From NCBI GenBank assembly GCA_934635385.1, contig CAKTZI010000010.1, forward strand, positions 1 to 64,000: a stretch of DNA of 64,000 nucleotides. The letters run 5' to 3'. This DNA comes from an uncultured Kiritimatiellota bacterium (GTDB lineage: Bacteria > Verrucomicrobiota > Kiritimatiellia > RFP12 > UBA1067). The translations under genes and the position numbers were made by a program. The notes under the pieces are model-generated. The model did no database searches and was not told the origin of the DNA. It saw nothing but the letters and a program-made list of their open reading frames with translations. The stretch's first letter is position 1, and the number at the start of each line of letters is the position of its first letter. Shown piece after piece: positions 41,915 through 50,667 of this stretch.

Positions 41915-43552
41915 TCAGAACCCGCAGACGAACCTGCCGACGCCCCACATCGAGACGAAGATCGCCACCGAGAAGAGGAAGGTGTAGAGGACGCCCTTCC
42001 CCGCATCCCGTCCGTCCGCGCGCACAAGCGCCTTGAAGCGCGACAGCACCTCCGGCGGCTCAGGCTTCGTCACGAGCGTCGCCGTCAGCCAGCAGACCGT
42101 CGTCACGCCCGCGCCGATGAGGAGCTTCTGCCAGGCGGCCAGCGCCGGCGCGCCGCACAGCGGCAGCACGACCTCCAGGGCGACGGCCGCGACCAGCGCA
42201 GCGACGATGCCGACGATCTCGCTCCAGGCGTTGATGCGCATCCAGAACCACCGCAGCAGGAAGATCGGCCCCGACCCCGCGCCGATGAGCAGCATGAGGT
42301 CGAACGCCGTCTTCGCGGACGTGAGGAGCGGCGCGATCAGGCACGCGAGCGCCATGAAGCCGACCATCACGAGCCGCGCCGCCCAGATGAGCTCGCGGTC
42401 ACCGGCCTGCGGACGCACGAAGCGCCGGTAGAAGTCGTTGACGACGTAGGACGAGCCCATCGTCAGGTGCGCGGCGACCGTCGAGAAGAGCGCCGCCATC
42501 ATCGAGGCTGCGACGACGCCGAACCAGCCGCTCGGAACTTTCGTGAGCATCGCCGAGTAGGCCATGTCGCCGCCGACGAGCTTCGGATCGACGGACGGAA
42601 ACGCCTTCTGGATGTCCGACAGCTCCGGGAAGACGATCAGCGAGCAGAAGCCCACGATGTACCACGGCCACGGACGGATCGCGTAGTGGATGAAGTTGAA
42701 GAAGAGCGTACCGCCCATGGCATGGCCCTCGCTCTTCGCGGACATGATGCGCTGGACGATGTAGCCGCCGCCGCCCGGCTCGGATCCCTGTTTCCAGACC
42801 GCCCACCACTGCACGGCGAGCGGAATGACGAGGAGCGAAAAGACAGCATCGGCATCCGAGAAGTCCGGGAAGATCGAGAGCTTCCCCGCGAGCGCCGGAT
42901 GCGCCGCCAGCCCGGCAAGGCCGCCGACATCCGGGAGACCGAGCGCGTAGAACATCGCGGCGAACGCGCCGACCATGATGACGAGGAAGAGGAAGAAGTC
43001 CGTGTAGACCGCCCCGCGCAAGCCGGCAATCGCCACGTAGACGATCGAGAACACGCCCGTGAAGACGAGGACCGTCGTCGACGAGCAGCCGAAGAGGATT
43101 ACGCCGATCTTGAGGCCGCCCAGGACGACCGCCCCCATCACGAGCAGGTTGAGGATGACGCCGAGATAGACGCCGCGCAGGGCCCGCAGGAACGCCGCCG
43201 GCTTCCCCGAATAGCGCAGCTCGTAGAACTCGACGTCCGTCGTCACGCCCGTGCGCACCCACAGCTTCGAGTAGATGAAGACCGTGAACACGCTCGTGAT
43301 CAGGAACGACCACCACACCCAGTTTCCGGCGAGGCCGTCCTTGCGGATGATCTCCGTGAAGAGGTTGGCCGAGTCCGTCGACGTGCACGCGGCCGTCATC
43401 GAAAAGCCGAGCAGCCACCAGGGCATGGAGCGTCCCGCCAGCAGGAAGTCCTTCGACGTGCCGCGGTTCATCCGCGCGGCCACGAGGGGAATCGCGACGA
43501 GAATCGCGAAGAACCCCGCGACCATCCACCAGTCCAAAGCCTGCATCAGCAT
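41915..43552 (-). CDS. Sodium:solute symporter (SSS family)
   Basis: A 545-residue protein with about 14 hydrophobic segments. It has the SSS layout: FLLAGRSMPWWLLGFSMTAACTSTDS around TM1-TM2, and later a TM8-like MMAALFSTVAAHLTMGSS carrying the Na2-site Ser/Thr residues. It imports a sugar, sugar acid or similar nutrient with sodium. It is the last gene of the SDR-led oxidation operon and overlaps the DUF1116 gene by 7 bases, so it probably brings in that pathway's substrate. Confidence 0.9.
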   Translation of the reverse strand: MLMQALDWWMVAGFFAILVAIPLVAARMNRGTSKDFLLAGRSMPWWLLGFSMTAACTSTDSANLFTEIIRKDGLAGNWVWWSFLITSVFTVFIYSKLWVRTGVTTDVEFYELRYSGKPAAFLRALRGVYLGVILNLLVMGAVVLGGLKIGVILFGCSSTTVLVFTGVFSIVYVAIAGLRGAVYTDFFLFLVIMVGAFAAMFYALGLPDVGGLAGLAAHPALAGKLSIFPDFSDADAVFSLLVIPLAVQWWAVWKQGSEPGGGGYIVQRIMSAKSEGHAMGGTLFFNFIHYAIRPWPWYIVGFCSLIVFPELSDIQKAFPSVDPKLVGGDMAYSAMLTKVPSGWFGVVAASMMAALFSTVAAHLTMGSSYVVNDFYRRFVRPQAGDRELIWAARLVMVGFMALACLIAPLLTSAKTAFDLMLLIGAGSGPIFLLRWFWMRINAWSEIVGIVAALVAAVALEVVLPLCGAPALAAWQKLLIGAGVTTVCWLTATLVTKPEPPEVLSRFKALVRADGRDAGKGVLYTFLFSVAIFVSMWGVGRFVCGF

Positions 43553-44592
43553 GCCGCACCGTCCTTTCCTGCCTGTCCAAAACACGCCGTCGGCATGCGG
43601 GTCGAGCCCGCGCCCATCCAGCCGCCGTTCACGTCGATCATCCCGCCGTTGATGACGGGCCCCGCACCGTCGGCAACCGCGTCGGGATTGATCGGGCGAA
43701 TCGATCCGCCCCAGCCACGGCACTCCACGATCGAGCTGTCGCCGATCCACGGCAGCTGGTTTTCGCGCCGTGCGCCCGGCACGAGATACGGCCCTTCGAT
43801 CATCGGCGACGGCGCCGTGCGCCACGTGCCGTCGATCTTGACGCCGTAATCGACGCCGTTGCCGCCGGCGGCGGACAGGAAATCGCGTTTGCCGCGCGTC
43901 TCCAGTCCGAGCAGCAAGGCCCGGCTCGCGGCCTGCCCGAAGTTGTGCGTGAAGCGGTCCGCCGTCGCGAAGTACGTCAGCAGGTCCGCCGCATTCGGAC
44001 ACTTGAGCGCGAACGGAATGATCGCGCGCGTGAAAAGCGCGTCGATCGCCTTCTGAGACGAATGCAGCTCGTCGCCCATGCGGATCGCCTCCGCGAAAAG
44101 CGCCTTCATCGAAAAACCCCCTTCGGCCCGCAGGACGGCCGCGAGCGGCGGGAAGAGCGCGTCCCGCATCCAGGCGAGGTTCGCCGCAATCTCCGGCGTG
44201 TAGACGCCCCAGCCGCAGAAGCCGCCGCCGAAACGACCTTCGGACGGGAACACGCCCGCGACGCCGCCCGTCTCGCGGTCTTCGACGACCAGGAGCGGAA
44301 TCGACGGCGTGACGATGCCCGTGCCCGAGCCGTTCGTCGCGTAGTCGCACGCCGCCTCGCAGCGGACGTCGCCGGCCTCCAGCAGCCGCACGGCCTCGTC
44401 CGCCGTCTTCGCCCAGCCCTCCAGCAGGCAGGCGTTGACCATCCCCCGTCGATGGAGCGGACACATCCGCCCGAATGCGATTGGCGGCCCCGCGTGCAGC
44501 ACCGTCCTGTCGGGAAGGCCGAGAAAGTCTCCCGCCGTCCGCACGTCCACCCACCAGGGATCGCCCCTGAACCTCAGCTCTTCAGGCTTCAT
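43546..44592 (-). CDS. DUF1116 (AllG/YlbE-like) protein
   Basis: A 348-residue protein with clear DUF1116 motifs: LHAGPPIAFGRMC, LLEGWAKTADEA, GIVTPSIPLLVVED, AIRMGDELHSS and IEGPYLVPGA. In enterobacteria the family member AllG works with AllF and AllH as an oxamate carbamoyltransferase. Neither partner is present here, and the N-terminal region of about 70 residues found in AllG is missing. Its role in a sugar-oxidation operon is unknown. AAGGAG stands 9 bases before the ATG. Confidence 0.75.
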   Translation of the reverse strand: MKPEELRFRGDPWWVDVRTAGDFLGLPDRTVLHAGPPIAFGRMCPLHRRGMVNACLLEGWAKTADEAVRLLEAGDVRCEAACDYATNGSGTGIVTPSIPLLVVEDRETGGVAGVFPSEGRFGGGFCGWGVYTPEIAANLAWMRDALFPPLAAVLRAEGGFSMKALFAEAIRMGDELHSSQKAIDALFTRAIIPFALKCPNAADLLTYFATADRFTHNFGQAASRALLLGLETRGKRDFLSAAGGNGVDYGVKIDGTWRTAPSPMIEGPYLVPGARRENQLPWIGDSSIVECRGWGGSIRPINPDAVADGAGPVINGGMIDVNGGWMGAGSTRMPTACFGQAGKDGAAC

Positions 44593-45844
44593 TGTCCTGT
44601 TCTCCTTTCGTGATTTCCTTCAGATGCTCCGACACCGTGTGGAGCGCAAGAAACAAGGCATTCGGCATGCCGCAGCCGACCTCGCCGATCAGCTTGCGCG
44701 CCAGCGTGACGGGCTCGTCCTCGACCGGCACGCCGTCCGCCACGTAGGCGCGGATCCTCTCGCCGTAGAGCCGCACGCGCGCGGCGCTGTAGGCCAGCGC
44801 GTCCGTGACCGCGCGCTCGCCCCGGATCACGTCGCCGATGCCGTCGTAGGCGTGTCCGCACATGATGTTCGAGAGGTTCGCCGCCGCCAGCTTCGCGAGC
44901 GACGCGCGGTAGGCGGGGAGCGAACGGTAGAAGCCGATGCCCTGCGTCGGCGTACCGTTCCCCTGGAGCGAGTCGCCCGTGAAGGCGGTGTTCGTCTGCG
45001 TGTCGATCCACGTGAGGCAGTCGTCGTCGTGTCCCGGCGTCGCGAGCGCACGGAAACGTCCCGCGAGAAGTTCGCCCTCCGCGAGCAGGCGATCCGGCTC
45101 GACGCCCTTCAGGTACGACTGCGGCGGCGGCGAGTTGCGCGGAAAGCGCGTCCGCACGCGAATCGCGACCTTCACCGGATCGCGCAGGGCGTCCGCCGCC
45201 GAGGCAAGCGTCGCCGTCTTGAGTCCGTAGCGCGTGACGAGCGCGTGATGTCCGCCGATGTGGTCGCCGTGCACGTGCGTGTTGAGGAGCCAGCCGATGT
45301 CGGACGGCTTCAGTCCGAGGTCGGCGAGCGCAGGGATGAGGTAGCGTTCGGGTTCGAGATGCGACGAGTCGATCAGCACGTTCGTCTCGCCGCGCACAAG
45401 GATGACGCCCGTCCAGACCGGCCCGAACGGAACCTTCAGAAGGTAGGTGTCCGGCAGGACCTCCTCGAATGCCGGACGCTTGCGGAAGATGCATCCGGTC
45501 GCGAGATCAAGGTATTCGGTGTTGTCCTTCGACGTGTCCGCATTTTCGGCGACGAGAACGCGCGCGTCTTTCGAGACGACGATGTGGTGCCAGATGCCCG
45601 CGCGCACGTTGTAGAGTTTCAGCGGCTCCATCGGGACGCGCACGGCCGTCTCGCCGAGCAGAAGCGTCGCCTGTCCGGCGAGCAGCACGAACGTCTCGTC
45701 CGTCTGGTTGTGCCGTTCAAGTTCGACGAGATTCCGCTCGTCGAAACGCGAGGCGTAGTTGAGTCCGGCCAGCGTCCACTTGGCGTTGTCCACGAGGCGA
45801 CGATAGCCGTCGCCGGCGTGTTCAAGGATGTCGATTCCGTTCAT
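44582..45844 (-). CDS. Cupin-metallo-beta-lactamase fusion protein
   Basis: A 420-residue protein. Residues 1 to about 125 form a cupin barrel (ETFVLLAGQATLLLGE and WHHIVVSKDARVLV). Residues about 140-420 are a metallo-beta-lactamase fold with THVHGDHIGGH (His190, His192, Asp194, His195), PGHDDDC, FTGDSL and a late CGHAYDG. A sugar-lactonase or other hydrolase role is plausible between an SDR dehydrogenase and a dehydratase; that is inference from context. AGGGAA precedes the ATG. Confidence 0.7.
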   Translation of the reverse strand: MNGIDILEHAGDGYRRLVDNAKWTLAGLNYASRFDERNLVELERHNQTDETFVLLAGQATLLLGETAVRVPMEPLKLYNVRAGIWHHIVVSKDARVLVAENADTSKDNTEYLDLATGCIFRKRPAFEEVLPDTYLLKVPFGPVWTGVILVRGETNVLIDSSHLEPERYLIPALADLGLKPSDIGWLLNTHVHGDHIGGHHALVTRYGLKTATLASAADALRDPVKVAIRVRTRFPRNSPPPQSYLKGVEPDRLLAEGELLAGRFRALATPGHDDDCLTWIDTQTNTAFTGDSLQGNGTPTQGIGFYRSLPAYRASLAKLAAANLSNIMCGHAYDGIGDVIRGERAVTDALAYSAARVRLYGERIRAYVADGVPVEDEPVTLARKLIGEVGCGMPNALFLALHTVSEHLKEITKGEQDNEA

Positions 45845-45850
45845 GTTCCG

Positions 45851-46951
45851 TCATTCCCTAGTGTTGCGGCGGAAATCCGCCGCGCTTTCGCCCGCGATCT
45901 TGCCGAAGACCCAGGCCGCCGTGCCGCCGTTGCCGCCGAGGCGGTTGAGACCATGCACGCCCGCCGTCACTTCGCCACAGGCAAAAAGCCCCGGCACGGG
46001 ACGTCCGTGCGCGTCCAAAGCGCGACACTGCGCGTCGATGACAACGCCGCCGAGCGAACTGTGCGGTGCGGGCGCGACGGGTATGCGTCGCTCTGCCGGA
46101 TCCATCTTGCAGTCGCGAAGTCTCTCCGCCGGCACGTCCGTGAGGTCGTAGATCGCCGTGCCGCCGACGGCGAAAATCGCACGGGCGAGCTCGTCCTTGT
46201 TGCGGCGCGCGTCCGGCAGGATGTCCGCGCCCTGTGCGTCCACAAGCCGCGCCCCTTCATACAACAGCGTCGTGATGACGGGAACGCCGCGCAGCGGGCC
46301 CTCTGTCCGCACCGTCGGCTCGTACTGGACATGCGCCTCGTCGACGTCGCGAACCGCCGCGCCGAACGCGGCGGCGAACGCGAGGCCGTCACCGCGCAGT
46401 TCGGGCGGATTCGTCGAGAAGGCGTACTTCCCGCACCAGCCGCCTGTCGCAAGGACGATCGCCAGACGCGGATTCGCCGTGCGCGCCGTCCGCAGGTCTT
46501 CGGCCGTCACGGTTCGGCGCACGACGGCGACACGCCCCTTCAGCCGCGCCTGGATCTGCGCGAGGGCGACGACGCCAATCGCGTGACCGACCGTCACGCA
46601 ACGCGGCACGGACGAGCCGAGCGGCTGGATCGTCCTGTAGGCTCCCGTTGCGTCCCGGTCGAAGGCAAACGCCGCCTTGAGCGCGAGCGAACCACGGCAC
46701 ATCGCCTCGACGAGCGCACGGTCGTTCGCGCCGTGCCCGCTCGCGAGCGTATCCGCGACATAGCGTCCGACGGAATCCTCCGGCAGGACCGGACAGTTGA
46801 GCGCATGGATGTCCGGCGAATTGCCGGGACCGTTGGCGACCAGCGTCACGGACGCGCCCGCCAAGGCCGCCGCTTCCGCCGCCCGCCAGCCGGCCAGCCC
46901 GCCGCCGACGACGAGGACGTCGGCCTCCCCCGCAATCGACGTCTCGCTCAT
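45851..46951 (-). CDS. FAD-dependent oxidoreductase of the fumarate reductase/aspartate oxidase fold
   Basis: A 366-residue flavoprotein with the N-terminal FAD-binding VVGGGLAGWRAAEAAALAGASV, the ATGG turn and the C-terminal FAD site GLFACGEVTAGVHGLNRLGGNG. It resembles the FAD_binding_2 family but lacks the helical C-terminal domain of succinate dehydrogenase-like enzymes, so it is short. The substrate is unknown; a hydroxy- or keto-acid intermediate of the operon's pathway is likely. It overlaps the dehydratase gene by ATGA. Confidence 0.78.
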   Translation of the reverse strand: MSETSIAGEADVLVVGGGLAGWRAAEAAALAGASVTLVANGPGNSPDIHALNCPVLPEDSVGRYVADTLASGHGANDRALVEAMCRGSLALKAAFAFDRDATGAYRTIQPLGSSVPRCVTVGHAIGVVALAQIQARLKGRVAVVRRTVTAEDLRTARTANPRLAIVLATGGWCGKYAFSTNPPELRGDGLAFAAAFGAAVRDVDEAHVQYEPTVRTEGPLRGVPVITTLLYEGARLVDAQGADILPDARRNKDELARAIFAVGGTAIYDLTDVPAERLRDCKMDPAERRIPVAPAPHSSLGGVVIDAQCRALDAHGRPVPGLFACGEVTAGVHGLNRLGGNGGTAAWVFGKIAGESAADFRRNTRE

Positions 46952-48600
46952 TCCCAGATGCCGCCGTGCGCCATCGAGCCCACGTTCTTAACGAAGAGGT
47001 TGAGGAAGCGCGGATACTTCGAGCCGTCGAACGTCCACGCGAAGTCCTTCTTGCGCGCGTCGAGGTCGGCCGCGACCGAAATCGTGCGCTGTGGGATGTC
47101 GATCGCGATCTCGTCGCCGTCGCGGACGAGTCCGAGCGGGCCCATCAGCGCCGCCTCCGGCGAGACGTAGCCGACCGAAAGCCCCGAGCTGCCGCCCGAA
47201 AAGCGTCCGTCGGTGACGACCGCGCACGAGTTGAAGAGCTCGTCGCGCCCCTTGAGCATTTCCTGGAACGTGAACGCCGTCGTGCCGAATCGGCCCTTGA
47301 GGCCGAGGAAGCGCAGGACGCAGGCGTCGCCCGGACGGATCTGACCCGCCTTGAGCGCGTCGAGCGCCGCGTCGAGTTCGTCGAAGACGCGCGCAGGCCC
47401 CCGGAACGTCAGGAGGTTCGGCGGCACGGCGGCGATCTTGACGATGGCCCCCTCCGGCGCGAGATTGCCGTAGAGGACGCCGATGCCGGGTAGGCGCATC
47501 ACGGGGTTGTCGAGCGAATGGATGACGTCGCGGTTCCAGACCCGCGCGTCCTTCACGTTCTCGGCGAGCGTCCGCCCCGTCACCGTCAGGCAGTCGCCGT
47601 CGAGCTTCGGCAGCAGCTCCTTCAGGAGGGCGGGCGTGCCGCCCGCGAGGCAGAAGTCGTGGAGCGAGTAGCGCGGCCCGCTCGGAACGAGGTGCGCGAG
47701 AAGCGGGATCTCGTGAGACGCCTCGTCGAAGCACTTCCACCACGGCTCGTCGTAGCCCGCCTCGTGGGCGATGGCGGGGATGTGCAGGATGAGGTTCGAG
47801 GACGCGGCGACCGCCATGTCCATCTTGATCGCGTTGCGGACGGACGCGGGCGTGATGACCTGGCGCGCCGTCACGCCCTCGCGGACGAGGCCCAGGATGC
47901 GACGCCCGGCCTCGTAGGCGATGAGCCGGATCTCGCTCGACGTCGCCGCGACGGACGAGTTGCCGGGCAGCGACATGCCGAGCGCCTCCGCGACGAGACA
48001 CATCGAATTCGCCGTCGTCATCGACGTGCAGCCACCGCACGAGCCCCACGAGTGGACGATGAGGTCGTCGTATTCCGCCGGGTCGATCCGCCCCGCCTCC
48101 CGCGCGCCCACCTTGTCCTGCGCGTGGATGTGGATGACCTCGCGGCCCCGGCAGACGCCGTGCGGCATGTAGCCGCCCGTCACCATGATCGCCGGGATGT
48201 CCAGCCGCGCCGCCGCCATCAGGTGCCCGGGCACGATGGAGTCGCACGTCGAGAGCAGCACCATCCCGTCGAAGAAGTTCCCCTCGACCGTGATCTCGAC
48301 CTGATCGGCGATGGAGTTGCGCGAGGGAACCTCGATGTACTTCGGGTCCTTCTCGACCATGCCGTCGCAGATCGCGGTCGTCATGACCTCCAGCGGCAGG
48401 CCGCCCGCGTCGCGGATGCCCGCCTTGACGCGCTCCGCGAGCTCCTTCAGGTGGACGTGGCCGGGATTGTACTCGTTCCACGAGTTGACGACGGCAATGC
48501 GGGGCCGCCGCTGCTCTTCGGCGGAGTAGCCCATGCCGCACATGAGGCCGCGCCGGCACTCGCTCGCCTGGCTAAATTCCCACTGGCTCTTCAGCGTCAT
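46948..48600 (-). CDS. IlvD/Edd family dehydratase, probably for a sugar acid
   Basis: A 550-residue iron-sulfur dehydratase with NSWNEYNPGHVHL, STCDSIVPGH and GSCGGCTSMTTANSM (cluster cysteines), and DGRFSGGSSGLSVGYVSPEA near the end. The family includes IlvD, phosphogluconate dehydratase and aldonate dehydratases. Next to a sugar-type SDR and a symporter, and away from ilvBCE, an aldonate such as arabinonate, xylonate, fuconate or rhamnonate is the better guess. The ATG at 48600 has GAGG 10 bases upstream; the long upstream open frame is a shadow of the SDR gene. Confidence 0.85.
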   Translation of the reverse strand: MTLKSQWEFSQASECRRGLMCGMGYSAEEQRRPRIAVVNSWNEYNPGHVHLKELAERVKAGIRDAGGLPLEVMTTAICDGMVEKDPKYIEVPSRNSIADQVEITVEGNFFDGMVLLSTCDSIVPGHLMAAARLDIPAIMVTGGYMPHGVCRGREVIHIHAQDKVGAREAGRIDPAEYDDLIVHSWGSCGGCTSMTTANSMCLVAEALGMSLPGNSSVAATSSEIRLIAYEAGRRILGLVREGVTARQVITPASVRNAIKMDMAVAASSNLILHIPAIAHEAGYDEPWWKCFDEASHEIPLLAHLVPSGPRYSLHDFCLAGGTPALLKELLPKLDGDCLTVTGRTLAENVKDARVWNRDVIHSLDNPVMRLPGIGVLYGNLAPEGAIVKIAAVPPNLLTFRGPARVFDELDAALDALKAGQIRPGDACVLRFLGLKGRFGTTAFTFQEMLKGRDELFNSCAVVTDGRFSGGSSGLSVGYVSPEAALMGPLGLVRDGDEIAIDIPQRTISVAADLDARKKDFAWTFDGSKYPRFLNLFVKNVGSMAHGGIWE

Positions 48601-48602
48601 CT

Positions 48603-49409
48603 TCAGACCTCGCGCAGCGGAAAGTTCATCGACTCGATCGAGCCGTCGCAGGACTGCCCGCCATCGACGCAGATGACCTGCCCGACGATGAAGCGCGCCT
48701 TCTCGACGTCGGCGAGGAACTGGATCATCGGCACGATCTCCTCCACCGTGCCGCCGCGTCCGACGGGAATCTTGCGCGAAAAGCTCGCGATGTCCTCCTT
48801 CGAGTAGCGCTCGGCGAGCTTCGTGAAGATGAGCCCCGGCGCGACGCAGTTGACGCGGATGCCGTACTTGGCGACCTCGACGCCGAGCGCCTTCGTGAAC
48901 ATGTTGAGCCCGCCCTTCCCGGCCGAGTACGGCAGCATCCGGCGATGGACCCACGTGACCTGCCCGTGGACGGACGAGATGTTCACGATGCGGCCCTCGG
49001 TCTTCTTCTCGACCATGTCCGCGACCGCGTAGCGCGAACAGTAGGCGGCGGCGTTCAGGTTGAGCGCGATCTGGCTGTCCCAGTAGTCCATCGGCATGTC
49101 CTTGAACTCGCCCTTCGGCCCGCCGGGAATCTGCAGCGCGCCGCCCGCGTTGTTGACGAGGACGTCGATCTTCCCGAACGTCTTCACGAAGTCCTCCACC
49201 ATCGCGCGGCAGTGGTCGTGATTGCCCACGTCCCCCGCGTAGATCTTCGTCTTCACGCCGTACTTTTCGCACGCCGCCGCGACCGCCTCGGCCCCCGCCG
49301 GGTTCCTGTTGCAGGTGATGCCGACGTTCGCGCCCTCGTCGCGCGCAAACGCGACCGCGCACCCCGCCCCGATGCCGTGGGACGACCCCGTAATCAGAAT
49401 GTTTCTCAT
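48603..49409 (-). CDS. SDR family oxidoreductase, sugar dehydrogenase-like
   Basis: A 268-residue short-chain dehydrogenase with TGSSHGIG cofactor turn, NNAGG, NISSVHGQ serine, YSAGK catalytic Tyr/Lys and a C-terminal VDGGQSCDGS. It most resembles glucose- or rhamnose-1-dehydrogenase-type enzymes, which make the aldonolactone. First gene of the operon. The ATG at 49409 is preferred over one at 49445 because a TGGTATACT box lies between them, giving a 3-base leader. Confidence 0.85.
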   Translation of the reverse strand: MRNILITGSSHGIGAGCAVAFARDEGANVGITCNRNPAGAEAVAAACEKYGVKTKIYAGDVGNHDHCRAMVEDFVKTFGKIDVLVNNAGGALQIPGGPKGEFKDMPMDYWDSQIALNLNAAAYCSRYAVADMVEKKTEGRIVNISSVHGQVTWVHRRMLPYSAGKGGLNMFTKALGVEVAKYGIRVNCVAPGLIFTKLAERYSKEDIASFSRKIPVGRGGTVEEIVPMIQFLADVEKARFIVGQVICVDGGQSCDGSIESMNFPLREV

Positions 49410-49418
49410 GATGTCGGG

Positions 49419-49427
49419 AGTATACCA
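49419..49427 (-). promoter_or_regulatory. Promoter of the SDR-led sugar-oxidation operon
   Basis: Minus strand TGGTATACT, predicted start near 49412, leader about 3 bases. It faces away from the XylR-like gene, with the direct-repeat operator between the two. Confidence 0.6.
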
Positions 49428-49446
49428 CGAATTCGTCCGCCACAAG

Positions 49447-49483
49447 ATGACCGAAGCGAAGAAAGTGACATGACCGAAACGAA
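49447..49483. promoter_or_regulatory. Direct-repeat operator between divergent genes
   Basis: ATGACCGAAGCGAA (49447-49460) and ATGACCGAAACGAA (49470-49483) differ at one base and are 23 bases apart start to start, about two helical turns. This is the arrangement bound by AraC-type domains of XylR proteins. The site lies between the two divergent -10 boxes. Confidence 0.6.
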
Positions 49484-49486
49484 ATA

Positions 49487-49495
49487 TGGTAAACT
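49487..49495 (+). promoter_or_regulatory. Promoter of the plus-strand XylR-like gene
   Basis: TGGTAAACT is an extended -10 with one mismatch to TATAAT. GTGACA at 49465-49470 is a possible -35 with a long 19-base spacer. The predicted start coincides with the ATG at 49502. Confidence 0.5.
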
Positions 49496-49501
49496 ACGCG
49501 C

Positions 49502-50647
49502 ATGGAAACCGTTCTTGTCTTCCGAACCGGCGAATACGAAACCTGGCTGGAAAAGCTCGGCGGCATCGCCGACTGCGCCCGCGAACGCGGCTGGAGCCTT
49601 CAGGTCGTGGACGCGCGGCACGGGCGCGTCGATCTCGCGCGGCTCATCCGCTTCTGGCATCCGTGCGGCGCGATCGTCGATGCGAGCGGCGACACGTCTG
49701 GGCTTCGCCTCGCGGCCTTCGCCCGCCTGCCGACCGTCCTGATGACGCCTCAGCGGACGTCGGAAGGCTTCGCCTCCGTGACAAGCGACTCGACCGCCAT
49801 CGCGCGCATCGCCGCCGTCGAGCTGCTCGCCCGCGACAGCCAGGCCTATCTCTTCGTCGACTGGCCGCGCGACGTCGCCTGGGCGCGGTCGAAGCGCGAA
49901 GCCTTTGCGGACATCCTCGCGCTGCACGGACACGCCCCCGCCGTCTTCCGTCCCACGCCGCGCGAGATGCGCGACCGGCCCGCGCTCATCACGCGCCTCA
50001 GCCGCCACCTGTCCGCGCTGCCGCGCCCCCTCGGCGTCTTCGCCGTCACCGACGCCCTCGGCGCGGCAACGCTCGACGCGGCGCGGCGCGCCCGGCTGGA
50101 CGTTCCCGAAGACCTCATGGCCGTCGGCGTCGACGACGATGCCGCGATCTGCGAGAACTGCAGGCCCACGCTCTCGTCGGTGCGCCCCGCCTTCCGCGAA
50201 CTGGGCTTCACGGCCGGCAACCTGCTGCAACAGCTCCTGACGCAGACGGACGTGCCGCGTCCGTCGCGCAAAGTGGCGCCGTTCGGACTCGTGCGCCGGG
50301 CCTCGTCGGCCGTTCTCCGGCGGGCCGATCCGATTGCCAACCGCGCGACCGAGCTCATCCGCACGCGTGCGGCCGAGGGACTCGACCCCGCCGCCGTTCT
50401 CGCGCTGTTTCCGGGCTCGCCGCGTCTCGCGGAACTGCGGTTCAAGGCCGCAACCGGAATGTCCGTGCGGGCGGCGCTTCTGCGCGCCAAGCTCGACCGC
50501 GCCAAGGGCTATCTCAAGGGCGGGCAGCTCTCGATCGCGGCCATCGCCAACTTCTGCGGCTGGGAGAGCGACCTCGCGTTCCGCAAGGCGTTCAAGGCGC
50601 ATGTCGGCCTGACGCCGACCGCCTATCGGGCATCGGAAGCGACATGA
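49502..50647 (+). CDS. XylR-like transcriptional regulator, divergent
   Basis: A 381-residue protein and the only clear plus-strand gene. Residues about 1-270 form a LacI/XylR-type sensor (GVFAVTDALGAATL and VGVDDDAAICEN). Residues about 275-378 are an AraC-type DNA-binding domain (AAIANFCGWESDLAFRKAFKAHVG). It is divergent from the SDR-led operon, with a direct-repeat site between them, so it very probably controls that operon and itself. No Shine-Dalgarno; the -10 box ends 6 bases before the ATG, giving a leaderless mRNA. Confidence 0.88.
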   Translation: METVLVFRTGEYETWLEKLGGIADCARERGWSLQVVDARHGRVDLARLIRFWHPCGAIVDASGDTSGLRLAAFARLPTVLMTPQRTSEGFASVTSDSTAIARIAAVELLARDSQAYLFVDWPRDVAWARSKREAFADILALHGHAPAVFRPTPREMRDRPALITRLSRHLSALPRPLGVFAVTDALGAATLDAARRARLDVPEDLMAVGVDDDAAICENCRPTLSSVRPAFRELGFTAGNLLQQLLTQTDVPRPSRKVAPFGLVRRASSAVLRRADPIANRATELIRTRAAEGLDPAAVLALFPGSPRLAELRFKAATGMSVRAALLRAKLDRAKGYLKGGQLSIAAIANFCGWESDLAFRKAFKAHVGLTPTAYRASEAT

Positions 50648-50667
50648 CGCCTACTCGTAGTAGGCGT
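50647..50667. terminator. Convergent hairpin terminator overlapping a stop codon
   Basis: ACGCCTAC (50647-50654) and GTAGGCGT (50660-50667) form an 8-bp stem with a 5-base loop. It lies at the tail-to-tail junction of the XylR-like gene and the ABC permease gene, whose last codons (YAYYE) form part of it. It could terminate both directions; T tracts are weak. Confidence 0.5.

Noticed and set aside
44435..47170. 911-codon plus-strand open frame
   Set aside because: Antisense to three tightly packed genes with conserved active sites; no plausible domain.
46948..48600. Biosynthetic IlvD (dihydroxy-acid dehydratase)
   Set aside because: The family fits, but the neighbours are sugar-catabolic and no other branched-chain amino-acid gene is present, so a sugar-acid substrate is preferred. 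Not excluded.
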